64,000 nucleotides of DNA. Source: Mesorhizobium qingshengii (GTDB taxonomy: Bacteria; Pseudomonadota; Alphaproteobacteria; Rhizobiales; Rhizobiaceae). Under the pieces are notes generated by a model, which did no database searches, was not told the DNA's origin, and worked only from the letters and a program-made list of their open reading frames with translations. This document shows positions 6,243-14,859 of this stretch, in pieces (position 1 is the first letter of the stretch; every line of letters starts with the position of its first letter). The translations under genes were made by a program, and so were the position numbers. The DNA is taken from the NCBI RefSeq assembly GCF_027563465.1, contig NZ_JAPFQA010000017.1:58264-122263 (forward strand), in the 5' to 3' direction.

Positions 6243-8266
6243 GCGGCGTGGCCGGAATCCTGCTGCGACAGGGACACGCATCAGCGGTCCGGGGACACGC
6301 GCCTGCGGTCCGGGGACACGCATCAGCGGTCCGGGGACACGCGCCTGCGGTCCGGGGACACGCATCAGCGGTCCGGGGACACGCACCGGCGGTTGCCGCA
6401 GCGGATATACAGCAGATGCTGGCACGCATGCGCCATCGTGGCCCTGATGGAAATTCGTGGTGGCTGGACGCCGGCATCGCCCTTGGCCACGCCTGGCTCA
6501 ACACCACAGACGAAGCCGGCCCGGGTCCGCTGACGATGGCCGACGGCAAGCTGGCCATCACCGCGGATTGCCGGCTGGACAACCGTGAAGAACTGCTGGC
6601 CAGGCTGGGCATCCGGGACAGGTCGGTCGCCGACGCGACATTGCTGATGCGGGCCTATCTGCGCTGGGGCGAAGCCTGCCCCATGCAACTGCAAGGCGAT
6701 TTCGCTTTCGCCATATGGGATGCCGAGCGACAGCTCCTGTTTTGCGCGCGCGACCATTTCGGGGTCAAACCGTTCTACTATCACGCGGCGGACCGGCATT
6801 TTGTCTTTGCCTCCGAGATCGGTCCGATCCTTGGCGTCGACGGGGTCGGCACGCGCGTCAATGAACACCAGATCTCGGGATTCCTGGCCGGGCTCCCCGA
6901 CGACCCGCAATCGACGCCCTACAACGATATTTTCAGCTTGCCGGCCCGCCACAGCCTCACCGTCACCGCGCAACAGGTTGTGCTGCGCAGATACTGGCAG
7001 ATCGAGCCGTCGCCACGACCGATGCGCTCGGATGCGGCCGAGGAATTCGCCCATCTGTTCTCGCAATCGGTCCACAACCGCATGCGGGGAACCTCTTCGA
7101 TCGGCGCCATGCTGAGCGGCGGCCTCGATTCCTCGTCGATCGCCTGTGTCGCCGGCCTGCAGAATGCTGCCGCGCGCAAGCCAAAGCTGGCCACCTTCTC
7201 CCTGATTTTCGAGAAGGGTTCGTCGATGGACGAACGCCCGTTCATCGATACCGTGCTTGACCAGCACAAGGTTGACGCGACCCTGATTCCGGTCGGCAAC
7301 TATGCGCCGTTCGCTGAATTCGAACGCGTGCTGGAGGAACAGGAAGGAACGTTCCTGGCGCCGGGCCTCACGCTCACCCGCGGCATCTACCGGACGGCGG
7401 GCGCCAATGGCATCAAGGTGCTGCTGGACGGCCATGGCGGCGACGAGGTCGTTTCGCAAGGTCATGGCCATCTGCATGAGCTTGCCAATGCCGGCCGGTG
7501 GATGGATCTATGGCGCGAGATTCGCAGTGCCTCCAACACCTATGGCGACAGCACGCTTGGCATGTACTTCCAGTTCCTGACCATCTACGGGCCTGCCTGG
7601 CGCATCGCGAAGCTGAGACACGTGGCGAACCGTGTCCTGAACAGGATCCGCAAGCCGGCACAAGCGCCGCGCGGCGGAAGCTGGCGCGACCTGATCAATC
7701 CGGACCTGGCCAGGCGAACCGAGCTTGTCGACCGGTTTCACCGCGCCGGCTACATGCCGCCCGGCGTCAAGGCCAGCGATGCCTTGAGCCATCGCTGGAT
7801 CCTTTCAAACGGCTATGTGCCGCATGCTTTCGAGGTCCTCGACAAGGCCGCGGCCAATTTCGGCGTCGAGCCGCGCTATCCCTTCTGGGACAAGCCGCTG
7901 GTGGAGTTCTGCCTGGCGCTGCCCGGCGAAGAAAAACTCAGCCACGGTTTTGGCCGCTATGTGCTGCGCCGCGCCATGGAGGGCATCCTGCCGGCGGCGG
8001 TCCAGTGGCGGCGCGACAAGATCGATTTCACCTCCAATCTCGTCAATGGCATGCTGCGCAACCACCGCGACCTCCTGGAACAGCTGCTCGTTTCCGATTC
8101 CGGCCGCATAGCACCCTACGTCAACCTTCCGCAGGTCAGCGCTGCCTACGCGCGGCTGCAGCGCCAGCCTGACCAGGCAGCCCCCCTGGATGTCCAGTAT
8201 GTCTGGCGCTCGGCTTCATTGTCGCTCTGGTTGCGGCAGGTCCAGTCCGGCGGGAGTCCCGCATGA
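6239..8266 (+). CDS. Asparagine synthetase-like lasso cyclase (C protein)
   Basis: A 675-residue enzyme that should adenylate the Asp9 side chain of the core and close the ring with the freed Gly1 amine. The C-terminal synthetase domain has the ATP pyrophosphatase loop SGGLDSS (293-299) and a downstream LLDGHGGDEV motif. The N-terminal domain is glutaminase-like (HRGPDG at 67-72, FGVKPFYY at 174-181), but residue 2 is Ser (MSGVAG) where glutamine-using enzymes have Cys, so it should not release ammonia, which lasso closure does not need. Residues 11-52 are six heptads of the type RGHA[S/P]AV inserted in the first loop. Start overlaps B2; stop overlaps the kinase start. Confidence 0.92.
   Translation: MSGVAGILLRQGHASAVRGHAPAVRGHASAVRGHAPAVRGHASAVRGHAPAVAAADIQQMLARMRHRGPDGNSWWLDAGIALGHAWLNTTDEAGPGPLTMADGKLAITADCRLDNREELLARLGIRDRSVADATLLMRAYLRWGEACPMQLQGDFAFAIWDAERQLLFCARDHFGVKPFYYHAADRHFVFASEIGPILGVDGVGTRVNEHQISGFLAGLPDDPQSTPYNDIFSLPARHSLTVTAQQVVLRRYWQIEPSPRPMRSDAAEEFAHLFSQSVHNRMRGTSSIGAMLSGGLDSSSIACVAGLQNAAARKPKLATFSLIFEKGSSMDERPFIDTVLDQHKVDATLIPVGNYAPFAEFERVLEEQEGTFLAPGLTLTRGIYRTAGANGIKVLLDGHGGDEVVSQGHGHLHELANAGRWMDLWREIRSASNTYGDSTLGMYFQFLTIYGPAWRIAKLRHVANRVLNRIRKPAQAPRGGSWRDLINPDLARRTELVDRFHRAGYMPPGVKASDALSHRWILSNGYVPHAFEVLDKAAANFGVEPRYPFWDKPLVEFCLALPGEEKLSHGFGRYVLRRAMEGILPAAVQWRRDKIDFTSNLVNGMLRNHRDLLEQLLVSDSGRIAPYVNLPQVSAAYARLQRQPDQAAPLDVQYVWRSASLSLWLRQVQSGGSPA
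6270..6395 (+). repeat. In-frame 21-bp tandem repeat, six units, inside lasso cyclase gene
   Basis: Six 21-bp units, each starting ggggacacgc (first unit agggacacgc), alternate between atcagcggtcc and gcctgcggtcc endings, so the true period is 42 bp repeated three times; the last unit diverges at its end. The unit length is a multiple of three, so the frame is kept and the product gains RGHASAV-RGHAPAV repeats. Near-identity of the copies points to recent expansion by slippage. Confidence 0.95.
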
Positions 8267-9240
8267 TGCCTCGCAACGAGCCGCTCGCCCGAGACGATGG
8301 CCGTCCCCTGGCGCGTGGCGGGGCCGCGCGAGAACGGCGCTTCTACCGGGCCTACGGCCTGACCATCGCGTCCGAAGTGTTGCTGCCCGAGTTGGAACCG
8401 ACGGCGCCGGCACCAGCCGATGTCGTGATCGCCGTCGGCACGATCGACCTGCCGAGGCCCTCGCCCGAGGCCGCGACCGACTTCCGCTTCGAGCCGGACC
8501 GGCAGTATCTGGCATGGGACGCAGTCGGCGCGTTCCTGATCACCGACGGTCGCCGCATCGACGTCGAGCCGGCGCCTGGCGTCGACGACGCGCTGATCGC
8601 GTTTCCGCTGCTGGGTCCGGTCCTGGCGCTGCTGCTGCACCGGCGCGGCCTGCTCGTCCTGCACGCCAGCGCCATTGCCGTGGCCGGCAAGAGCGCCATC
8701 TTCATGGGTGACAAGGGCGCCGGCAAATCGACGACGGCAAGCGCGATGATCCGTGCCGGACATGACTTGCTTACCGATGACGTGGTGGCCCTGGACCTGA
8801 CCAATCCGAACCAGCCGATGATCGTTCCGGGTTTCCCGCAGATCAAGCTGGCCGCCGATGCGGCGGCCGCGATCTCATTCAGGGACGCGGAAGTCCGGCC
8901 GCGAGCGCATCCGGAGATCGACAAGATGCAGCATCGCCTGAACGGCGCCTTTTCCGGCGAAAGGGTGCCGGCAGGCAGGATCTATATGCTGGAACGGGGT
9001 GAAAAAGCCGATATCACGCCCTTGCCCGGCATCGCCGCCTTGCCGGCAATCATCAAATTCTCCTACGTGACGCGTTTCGGCCGCGCGGCCCTGCCCGACG
9101 ATTTCGCCGCGACGCATCTTCGGCAATGTTCAGGGATCGCGAACCATGTCGGTGTGTCCCGCCTCGAGGTGCCGACGGGCCTGGAGCGGATCGACGAGGC
9201 CGTGGCCCTGATCGAAAGGGATCTGGCGACCGATGTCTAG
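8263..9240 (+). CDS. HPr kinase-like lasso peptide kinase
   Basis: A 325-residue protein with an HPr kinase/phosphorylase-type C-terminal domain. Visible are HASAIAV (134-140), the Walker A GDKGAGKST (149-157) and the following acidic DD pair (172-173) in LLTDDVVALD. The N-terminal 110 residues are divergent. In paeninodin-type clusters such kinases phosphorylate the side chain of the C-terminal Ser of the precursor, and the precursor here ends in Ser. It overlaps the cyclase stop (ATGA) and the exporter start by 8 bases, so it is clearly part of the operon. A true HPr-regulating role is unlikely in this context. Confidence 0.85.
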   Translation: MMPRNEPLARDDGRPLARGGAARERRFYRAYGLTIASEVLLPELEPTAPAPADVVIAVGTIDLPRPSPEAATDFRFEPDRQYLAWDAVGAFLITDGRRIDVEPAPGVDDALIAFPLLGPVLALLLHRRGLLVLHASAIAVAGKSAIFMGDKGAGKSTTASAMIRAGHDLLTDDVVALDLTNPNQPMIVPGFPQIKLAADAAAAISFRDAEVRPRAHPEIDKMQHRLNGAFSGERVPAGRIYMLERGEKADITPLPGIAALPAIIKFSYVTRFGRAALPDDFAATHLRQCSGIANHVGVSRLEVPTGLERIDEAVALIERDLATDV

Positions 9241-11083
9241 GTCATCGGTCCTTAGCTTGTCGCTGTTTCGCGACGTCGCCGCGTTCGGCGCCGTCATCGC
9301 CCAGATCGGCGGGCGGCGAACCTGGACGGCGCTGCTCTTCCTGATCCTGGGCAGCCTGACCGAAGGCATCTCCATCCTGCTGCTCGTGCCGCTGCTGCAT
9401 CTGGTTGGTCGCGCCGACCAGGATTTCGCGGTCAGGCTGCCGAACAATGATTTCGTGCGCTGGCTGGTGCCGGACGGGACGCTGCAACTGACGACGGTGC
9501 TCTGCGCGCTGATCGGGCTTGTCGCCGTGCAGGCGGCCTTCAACCGCTTCAAGTCGGTCTACATGGCGAAACTGCTGTTCGATTTCATCAACCGCTTGCG
9601 CATGAACCTGTTCGAGAGCATCGGCAAGGCGCGCTGGGGCGTCTTCACGCGCATGCGCAGTTCCGATCTCGACCATGCCCTGACCGGCGACATCGACCGC
9701 GTCCAGGGCGCCGCCTTCGCGCTGTTGATGCTGGTGCAGATCGCCGTGCTTCTGGCCGGTTATCTCCTGGTTTCGGTGTTCATCTCGCCGGTCATGACGC
9801 TGTTTGCCGTCGTGATCGGCATCCTGATGTTCGTGGCGCTGCAGCCCTTTCGGGCGCGGGCCACCGCCTTTGGCCGGGTTCTGACGGCCAATCGGCAGGA
9901 CCAGTACCGGACGGTCTCGGAATTCCTTGGCGGCATCAAGGTGGCCAAGAGCCTGAACGTCGAGGCCAGCTATTTCGCACAGCTGCAATCGACCCTCGAA
10001 AGGATGAAGGCCGACAACATCGACTATGTGCGCAACAGCACGATCGGCACCGCGCTGTTCCAGGTGGCGAGCGTCGTCGGCCTCAGCCTGTTCATCTATG
10101 TGGCGCTGGTCCGCTTCAACCTGTCGCTGGCCGAGATCGTCGTGCTGCTGCTGGTCTTCATGCGCATCGCGCCGCGCTTCATGGACATGCAAACGCAGGC
10201 GCAGCAGGTCTTGATCAATCTGCCCGCCTATGCCGCGATGCGCAGCCTGCAGACGCGTTTCGACGCCGAGCGCGAGCCGGGCGACGCCGAAGCCGGCGAA
10301 GGCGGCAAGCTGTCGCTGGCAACCGGGCTCAACATAAGGGACGTTTGCTTCGGATATGGCGACGACCCCACCAGGACGGTCGTCACGGACATCACCTTCG
10401 GCCTGCCGGCGGGCAAGGTCACCGCCCTTATCGGCCCCTCCGGATCAGGCAAGAGCACGATCGCCGACATGCTGCTCGGGCTGCTCGAGCCGACCGCCGG
10501 CAAGATTCTCGTCGACGGGGTCGAGATCGATGCCGCCAATCGCCGTCGCTGGCGCGGCCAGGTGGCCTATGTGCCGCAGGACGTGTTCCTCCTGCATGAC
10601 ACGATCGCGGCGAATCTGCGCCTTGCCGCGCCGCAGGCCAGCGACGAGGATTTGTGGACCGCGCTGCGCGCTGCGCACGCCGGCGAATTCGTCGAGCGGC
10701 TCGACCTCCGGCTCGGGACGGAGGTCGGCGACCGGGGCGTGCGGCTTTCGGGCGGCGAGCGCCAGCGCATTGCGCTTGCGCGCGCGCTGCTGCGCAAGCC
10801 GTCCCTGCTCATCCTGGACGAGGCCACCAGCGCGCTCGACTGGCAGAACCAGTCGCTTATCGCCAAGTCGATCGACGGATTGCGCGGCACGATGACGATC
10901 CTGACCATTGCGCACCGGCCGTCGATGATAGCGTTCGCCGACTGGGTGGTGGCAGTGGAAAATGGCCGTATCGTTGAAGTCGGGCAATATCAGCGACTGA
11001 AGGCCAAGGCCGGAAGCCGATTGTCGAGGATGCTGTCGGGCGAGCAGTCCGAGAGCGAGAGGGAACCCGCCGACGTGGCTTGA
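9233..11083 (+). CDS. ABC exporter of lasso peptide (D protein)
   Basis: A 616-residue half-transporter with fused membrane and ATPase domains. Hydrophobic segments lie near residues 32-58, 86-104, 163-205 and 275-312. The ATPase has Walker A GPSGSGKST (401-409), Q-loop YVPQD (446-450), signature LSGGE (505-509) and Walker B with catalytic Glu (LLILDE, 525-530). There is no C39 peptidase domain, which fits leader removal by B2. As a homodimer in the inner membrane it should export the mature peptide and confer self-immunity. Last gene of the lasso operon, 17 bases from the convergent exoX stop. Confidence 0.92.
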   Translation: MSRSSVLSLSLFRDVAAFGAVIAQIGGRRTWTALLFLILGSLTEGISILLLVPLLHLVGRADQDFAVRLPNNDFVRWLVPDGTLQLTTVLCALIGLVAVQAAFNRFKSVYMAKLLFDFINRLRMNLFESIGKARWGVFTRMRSSDLDHALTGDIDRVQGAAFALLMLVQIAVLLAGYLLVSVFISPVMTLFAVVIGILMFVALQPFRARATAFGRVLTANRQDQYRTVSEFLGGIKVAKSLNVEASYFAQLQSTLERMKADNIDYVRNSTIGTALFQVASVVGLSLFIYVALVRFNLSLAEIVVLLLVFMRIAPRFMDMQTQAQQVLINLPAYAAMRSLQTRFDAEREPGDAEAGEGGKLSLATGLNIRDVCFGYGDDPTRTVVTDITFGLPAGKVTALIGPSGSGKSTIADMLLGLLEPTAGKILVDGVEIDAANRRRWRGQVAYVPQDVFLLHDTIAANLRLAAPQASDEDLWTALRAAHAGEFVERLDLRLGTEVGDRGVRLSGGERQRIALARALLRKPSLLILDEATSALDWQNQSLIAKSIDGLRGTMTILTIAHRPSMIAFADWVVAVENGRIVEVGQYQRLKAKAGSRLSRMLSGEQSESEREPADVA

Positions 11084-11100
11084 GGCCGGATGCGGCCGGG

Positions 11101-11373
11101 TCAGTGCAGGCTGCGCCTGGCGCCCAATTTGTCGCCTTCGGCCACCTCGGTCGTTTTCAACTTTCTTTCGGCGTCGCGAGCCATGTCGGCAGGCGTCGGC
11201 GCGCTGCCGGCGATCATGGCATAGACGAGCACGAAGTAACCCGCCTGAATGACAACGGCGCAAATGATGACGCGCACCAGTATCGTGCCTGTCGAGGCAC
11301 CGCCCAACCAGGACCAGCCAACGACGATCGCCAGAGCGAAGATCATCCCGAGGATGAATTTTGGAAGCGCCAT
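11101..11373 (-). CDS. exoX: Exopolysaccharide production repressor, ExoX family
   Basis: A 90-residue inner-membrane protein starting MALPKFILGMIF, with two hydrophobic segments (about 6-27 and 32-56) and a charged C-terminal tail beginning DMARDAERKL. Size, topology and position divergent from exoY match ExoX/PsiA-type proteins, which lower exopolysaccharide output after translation, by an ExoY-dependent mechanism in Sinorhizobium. The ATG at 11373 is taken; a TTG two codons upstream is possible. The lasso operon ends just beyond its stop, so the lasso cluster abuts the exoX side of the exo locus. Confidence 0.8.
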   Translation of the reverse strand: MALPKFILGMIFALAIVVGWSWLGGASTGTILVRVIICAVVIQAGYFVLVYAMIAGSAPTPADMARDAERKLKTTEVAEGDKLGARRSLH

Positions 11374-11976
11374 ACCCAACAGCCCATAAACCGGCTCGGG
11401 TTATATCCAACGATTGCCCTACCCGAGCGCCGTCCCTTGTCATGTGGGCTTGTTAAGCCGCCCACTCGCGGCCGGTTGCTTCCGGCCTTTCCAACCTGTC
11501 GGTACTCTGACAGGTATAATTTGCAATTCTATTAAGGCGAGCAATAGGCGGCAAGGGCAACTGGACATATTTTTGGTAGGAGCTTTTGCGATCGACTCAC
11601 TCATGGTGCAATGCACACGGAGGGATTTCCCCCGATCTCCCGCAGCCACCAACTTTCAGTAGAAGATACGATATTAGCTAGTATTTTATGTTATTCCTTC
11701 ATAGTATCACGCAGCGCTAAAGCACTAATATGCTCCGCTCTCAGGCAGATAGGGCACCTCGCCTAAAAACCGCCCCAAAGCCGCCCCTATTTTTTCGTCT
11801 GTGCCCATTTATTGTCACAAATGTGCTAAATATTCCGAAATTTGTGCATGGCGAGCTTATTATTTAGTCAATTCATGACGTGACTATTTCAATGGGCCGG
11901 GAAATTGTGTGTTGCGCTGCAACATTTTTTTGGTATCGTGTGGTGAACCATTCGTTCAACGCATGGAGTTTACCGC
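11374..11976. other. exoX-exoY divergent regulatory region
   Basis: A 603-base AT-rich gap between exoX (left) and exoY (right), expected to hold both promoters. A GC hairpin GGCCGG-ttgctt-CCGGCC followed by TTTCC lies at 11470-11487. AT-rich tracts with many TATT and ATAAT-like words occupy 11640-11960, which makes single promoter calls unsafe. GGAG at about 11966 is the exoY ribosome-binding site. No coding frame with genome-like codon bias is present. Confidence 0.6.
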
Positions 11977-12654
11977 ATGAGGGACATTGCCAAGTCGGCC
12001 ACCGCGGGCTTTTCGCAGGCCGACATCGAATTTCCGCCGCCGATCGGCGGCCTGCTCAAGCGCGGCTTCGATATCACCGGTTCACTGATCGGCCTGATCG
12101 CTCTCAGCCCGCTGTTTGTTATGATCGCGTTGCTGGTCAAGTTTTCCGACGGCGGCTCGATTTTCTACGGCCACCGGCGAATCGGGCGCGGCGGACGGGT
12201 CTTCCCGTGCCTGAAGTTCCGCACCATGGTTCCGGACGGCGACAAGGTGCTGGCAGCCTATCTTGCCACCAACCCGGACGCCAACGCGGAATGGATAGCG
12301 ACGCGCAAGCTGAAGAACGACCCGCGCGTCACCCGTGTCGGAGCGGTGCTGAGGAAACTCAGCCTCGACGAGCTGCCGCAGATCATCAACATCCTGCAGG
12401 GCGACATGAGCCTTGTCGGACCTCGGCCGGTCGTGCGCGACGAACTGGAGATCTACGGCACTTCCGCCGTGTATTACCTGAAATCCCGTCCCGGCCTGAC
12501 TGGCCTGTGGCAGGTCAGCGGACGCAACGACGTTTCCTATGACAGCCGCGTTGCGTTCGACCGCCACTATGTCGAGAACTGGTCGCTGTTCGAGGACGTT
12601 CGCATCATCATCAAGACCGTCCCTGCCGTCTGGATGTCGCGCGGCTCCTACTGA
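11977..12654 (+). CDS. exoY: Undecaprenyl-phosphate galactose phosphotransferase ExoY
   Basis: Transfers galactose-1-phosphate from UDP-galactose to undecaprenyl phosphate, the first step of succinoglycan assembly at the inner membrane. The 225-residue product is a single-domain polyprenyl-phosphate hexose-1-P transferase. After a hydrophobic anchor (about 33-55) come KFRTMV, the LRKLSLDELPQ motif (around residues 124-134) and GPRP, followed by RPGLTGLWQVSGR. All are diagnostic of the family and close to ExoY in order and spacing. GGAG lies 9 bases before the ATG. It starts the exoYF unit. Confidence 0.95.
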   Translation: MRDIAKSATAGFSQADIEFPPPIGGLLKRGFDITGSLIGLIALSPLFVMIALLVKFSDGGSIFYGHRRIGRGGRVFPCLKFRTMVPDGDKVLAAYLATNPDANAEWIATRKLKNDPRVTRVGAVLRKLSLDELPQIINILQGDMSLVGPRPVVRDELEIYGTSAVYYLKSRPGLTGLWQVSGRNDVSYDSRVAFDRHYVENWSLFEDVRIIIKTVPAVWMSRGSY

Positions 12655-12735
12655 CCGGCATCGAACAACCATTCGGCAGCAAGCACATCGGGCGATGGGG
12701 CTAAAGCGGATCGGAACGTTCAGTTGAAAACAGAT

Positions 12736-14001
12736 ATGTTCGAAGCCCTTCGCGGCGGCCCGTTTTCCGGCCGCCTGCGGCGGGCACGATTGCTGGCCAC
12801 ATGCCTTGTCGTGTCGCTCGCCGTCCCCCACATCGCCGCCGCCGGCGACTATCGCCTCGGATCGCAGGACAAGCTCACCATCCGCGTTGCGGAATGGCAG
12901 ACCGTCGAAGGCACGTTCCGCGACTGGTCGGCGGTGAATGGCGAATACACGGTCGGTCCATCCGGCACCTTGTCGGTACCGTTCGTCGGCGAATTGCCGG
13001 CTTCCGGCAAGACCACTTCCGAAATCGCGACGGCGATCGGCGAGGCGCTGCAGCACAAGCTCGCTCTGTCGGACAGGCCTGAAGCCTCGGTCGAAATGGC
13101 GCAGTTCCGGCCATTCTACATTTCCGGCGAGGTGCAGAACCCCGGCCAATTTCCTTATGTGCCCGACCTGACGGTGCTGAAGGCCATCAGCGTCGCCGGC
13201 GGCATCAGGCGAAACGCCGATTTTGGCCCCCAGCTCGGCAAGGACCTGGTCACCGCCAAGGGCAACTTCGATATCTCCGACGACCAGCGTGTTCGGCTGA
13301 TCGTCAAGCGCGCCCGCATCGACGCCGACATGGCCGGCAAGACGACCTTCGAGGCGCCTAAGGAGGTCGAGGGCGATCCGCGGTTGCCGGCCATCGTCGC
13401 CGACGAGATGACGATCCTGACGTCCGACCAGAAGGCGCTGAAGCTGAAGCTCGAGGCGCTCGACGATCTGAAAGGGGTTTTGCAGTCCGAGATCGAATCG
13501 CTGCAGAAGAAGATCGTCAACCAGCAGCAGCAGGTCGACCTGGCACAGCAGCAACTGGCCAGCATCGGCCCGCTGGCTCAGAAAGGCCTGATCGCCAACG
13601 CCCGACTGCTGGATTCGCGGCAGTCCGTCGCCGACCTGCAGGGCAAGATCCTCGACTACGAAACCGCCATCCTCACCGCCAAGCAGGCGATCAGCAAGGC
13701 GGCGCAGGACGCCATTGATGCCCAGAACACCCTGAGTTCAAGTCTCGCCACCGACCGGCAGCAGACCGAAGCCGACCTGAACGAGGCCGCGCTGAAGGTG
13801 AACATGCAGAAAGGTCTGATAGCCCAGGCCAGCGATCCCGCGACGACGGCCGCCATCACAAGCGACCAGCAACCCACCCTGCTCTATTCGCTGGTGCGGG
13901 CCGTGGACGGCAAGACCAGCGAAATCGCCGCCAAGGAAGACACGCTGGTGCTGCCTGGCGACGTGATCAAGGTCAAGCTGGCGCCGCTGGCCAGCCAGTA
14001 G
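12736..14001 (+). CDS. exoF: Polysaccharide export outer-membrane protein ExoF
   Basis: A 421-residue periplasmic/outer-membrane export protein that partners the Wzx/Wzy machinery in exopolysaccharide secretion. A signal sequence (RLLATCLVVSLAVPHIAAA|G) is followed by a Poly_export domain (YRLGSQDKLTIRVAEW) and a beta-grasp SLBB-type region (FYISGEVQNPGQFPY). A long coiled coil follows at about residues 235-355 (LEALDDLKGVLQ..., LNEAALK), then a C-terminal domain ending KVKLAPLASQ. The ATG at 12736 gives the length known for ExoF; a TTG at 12724 is also in frame. It follows exoY by 81 bases. Confidence 0.92.
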   Translation: MFEALRGGPFSGRLRRARLLATCLVVSLAVPHIAAAGDYRLGSQDKLTIRVAEWQTVEGTFRDWSAVNGEYTVGPSGTLSVPFVGELPASGKTTSEIATAIGEALQHKLALSDRPEASVEMAQFRPFYISGEVQNPGQFPYVPDLTVLKAISVAGGIRRNADFGPQLGKDLVTAKGNFDISDDQRVRLIVKRARIDADMAGKTTFEAPKEVEGDPRLPAIVADEMTILTSDQKALKLKLEALDDLKGVLQSEIESLQKKIVNQQQQVDLAQQQLASIGPLAQKGLIANARLLDSRQSVADLQGKILDYETAILTAKQAISKAAQDAIDAQNTLSSSLATDRQQTEADLNEAALKVNMQKGLIAQASDPATTAAITSDQQPTLLYSLVRAVDGKTSEIAAKEDTLVLPGDVIKVKLAPLASQ

Positions 14002-14222
14002 GCATTCGGACATCGACATCGGCCCGCATTCAAGGGGCTGTCAGGCGAAGCGGTCACTGGAGTCAAGGATATACGCTCCCTTGACGATGGGATGGGAATC
14101 CTCTGGCGGCGAGCCTCGAGGCATCATGAGCGCAGAGATGCGCAAGCAGCTCGACCAATCGGCTCTTCCAAAAAAGGACGCTTGGTCCGACAAATAATAT
14201 ATCTAACAATGGATATGTTCTG

Positions 14223-14780
14223 ATGAACATCTATCGCGCTAGGCGATATATCAAAGGTAAATTTATTACGCTTCTTTGGAAGACGAGAGGGGTAGAAATA
14301 TCTGACCGAGTATCCATTCTTGGTACCTCTCCTCATATTTCAGGAAAAGGCAAAATCAATTTCGGCTCCCTCGTTTCGTTCCGAGGCTTTGGCTCGCGCT
14401 GCTGGTTTCATGTGCTTAGCAATGCAAAGCTGTCAATCGGCTCAAAATCATTCATAAACAGCGGGGTCATGATCGACGTATCCGTCGCCGTCAGCATAGG
14501 AAGAAACTGTCTGATTGGTGACTGCGTCGTAATCCAGGATTCAAATTATCATGAGATCGAGCAAGGCGCCGGCGTCAAGTCAATGCCTGTCCTGATCGGC
14601 GATAATGTCTGGATTGGTCGAAATTCAATAATCCTGCCTGGGGTCGAAATCGGTGACCATAGCGTAGTTGGAGCCGGATCTGTCGTGACCAAAAGCATTC
14701 CCCCGCGAAGTCTGGCGGCAGGAAATCCTGCCCGCATAATTCGCGAGATTGCAGCGTCCCAAGATTACATTCGATCCTGA
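14223..14780 (+). CDS. Hexapeptide-repeat acyltransferase (left-handed beta helix)
   Basis: A 185-residue O-acyltransferase of the WbbJ/maltose-acetyltransferase-like family. Imperfect [LIV]-G-x4 hexads run from about residue 45 to 165 (LSIGSKSFINSG, VSIGRNCLIGD, VLIGDNVWIGRNSIILPGVEIGDHSVVGAGSVV), closed by the AGNPARIIR motif. A likely role is acetyl decoration of the exopolysaccharide or a related glycan, using acetyl-CoA. Base composition and codon use are visibly more AT-rich than the exo neighbours, which suggests acquisition from another source. It is 221 bases after exoF in the same direction and convergent with exoQ. Confidence 0.85.
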   Translation: MNIYRARRYIKGKFITLLWKTRGVEISDRVSILGTSPHISGKGKINFGSLVSFRGFGSRCWFHVLSNAKLSIGSKSFINSGVMIDVSVAVSIGRNCLIGDCVVIQDSNYHEIEQGAGVKSMPVLIGDNVWIGRNSIILPGVEIGDHSVVGAGSVVTKSIPPRSLAAGNPARIIREIAASQDYIRS

Positions 14781-14859
14781 CAGGAAGTTCGATGCATCGG
14801 TCCGAGGCAAGTTTCGTCCGGACTGAGGCCTGTCCGATCCCAACGGGGAGGGGATCGGA

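Noticed and set aside
6270..6395. CRISPR-like direct repeats
   Set aside because: Units are contiguous with no spacers and are read in frame as protein heptads.
12082..13554. 490-codon open frame on the minus strand
   Set aside because: Covers exoY and exoF in antisense; both of those have diagnostic motifs.
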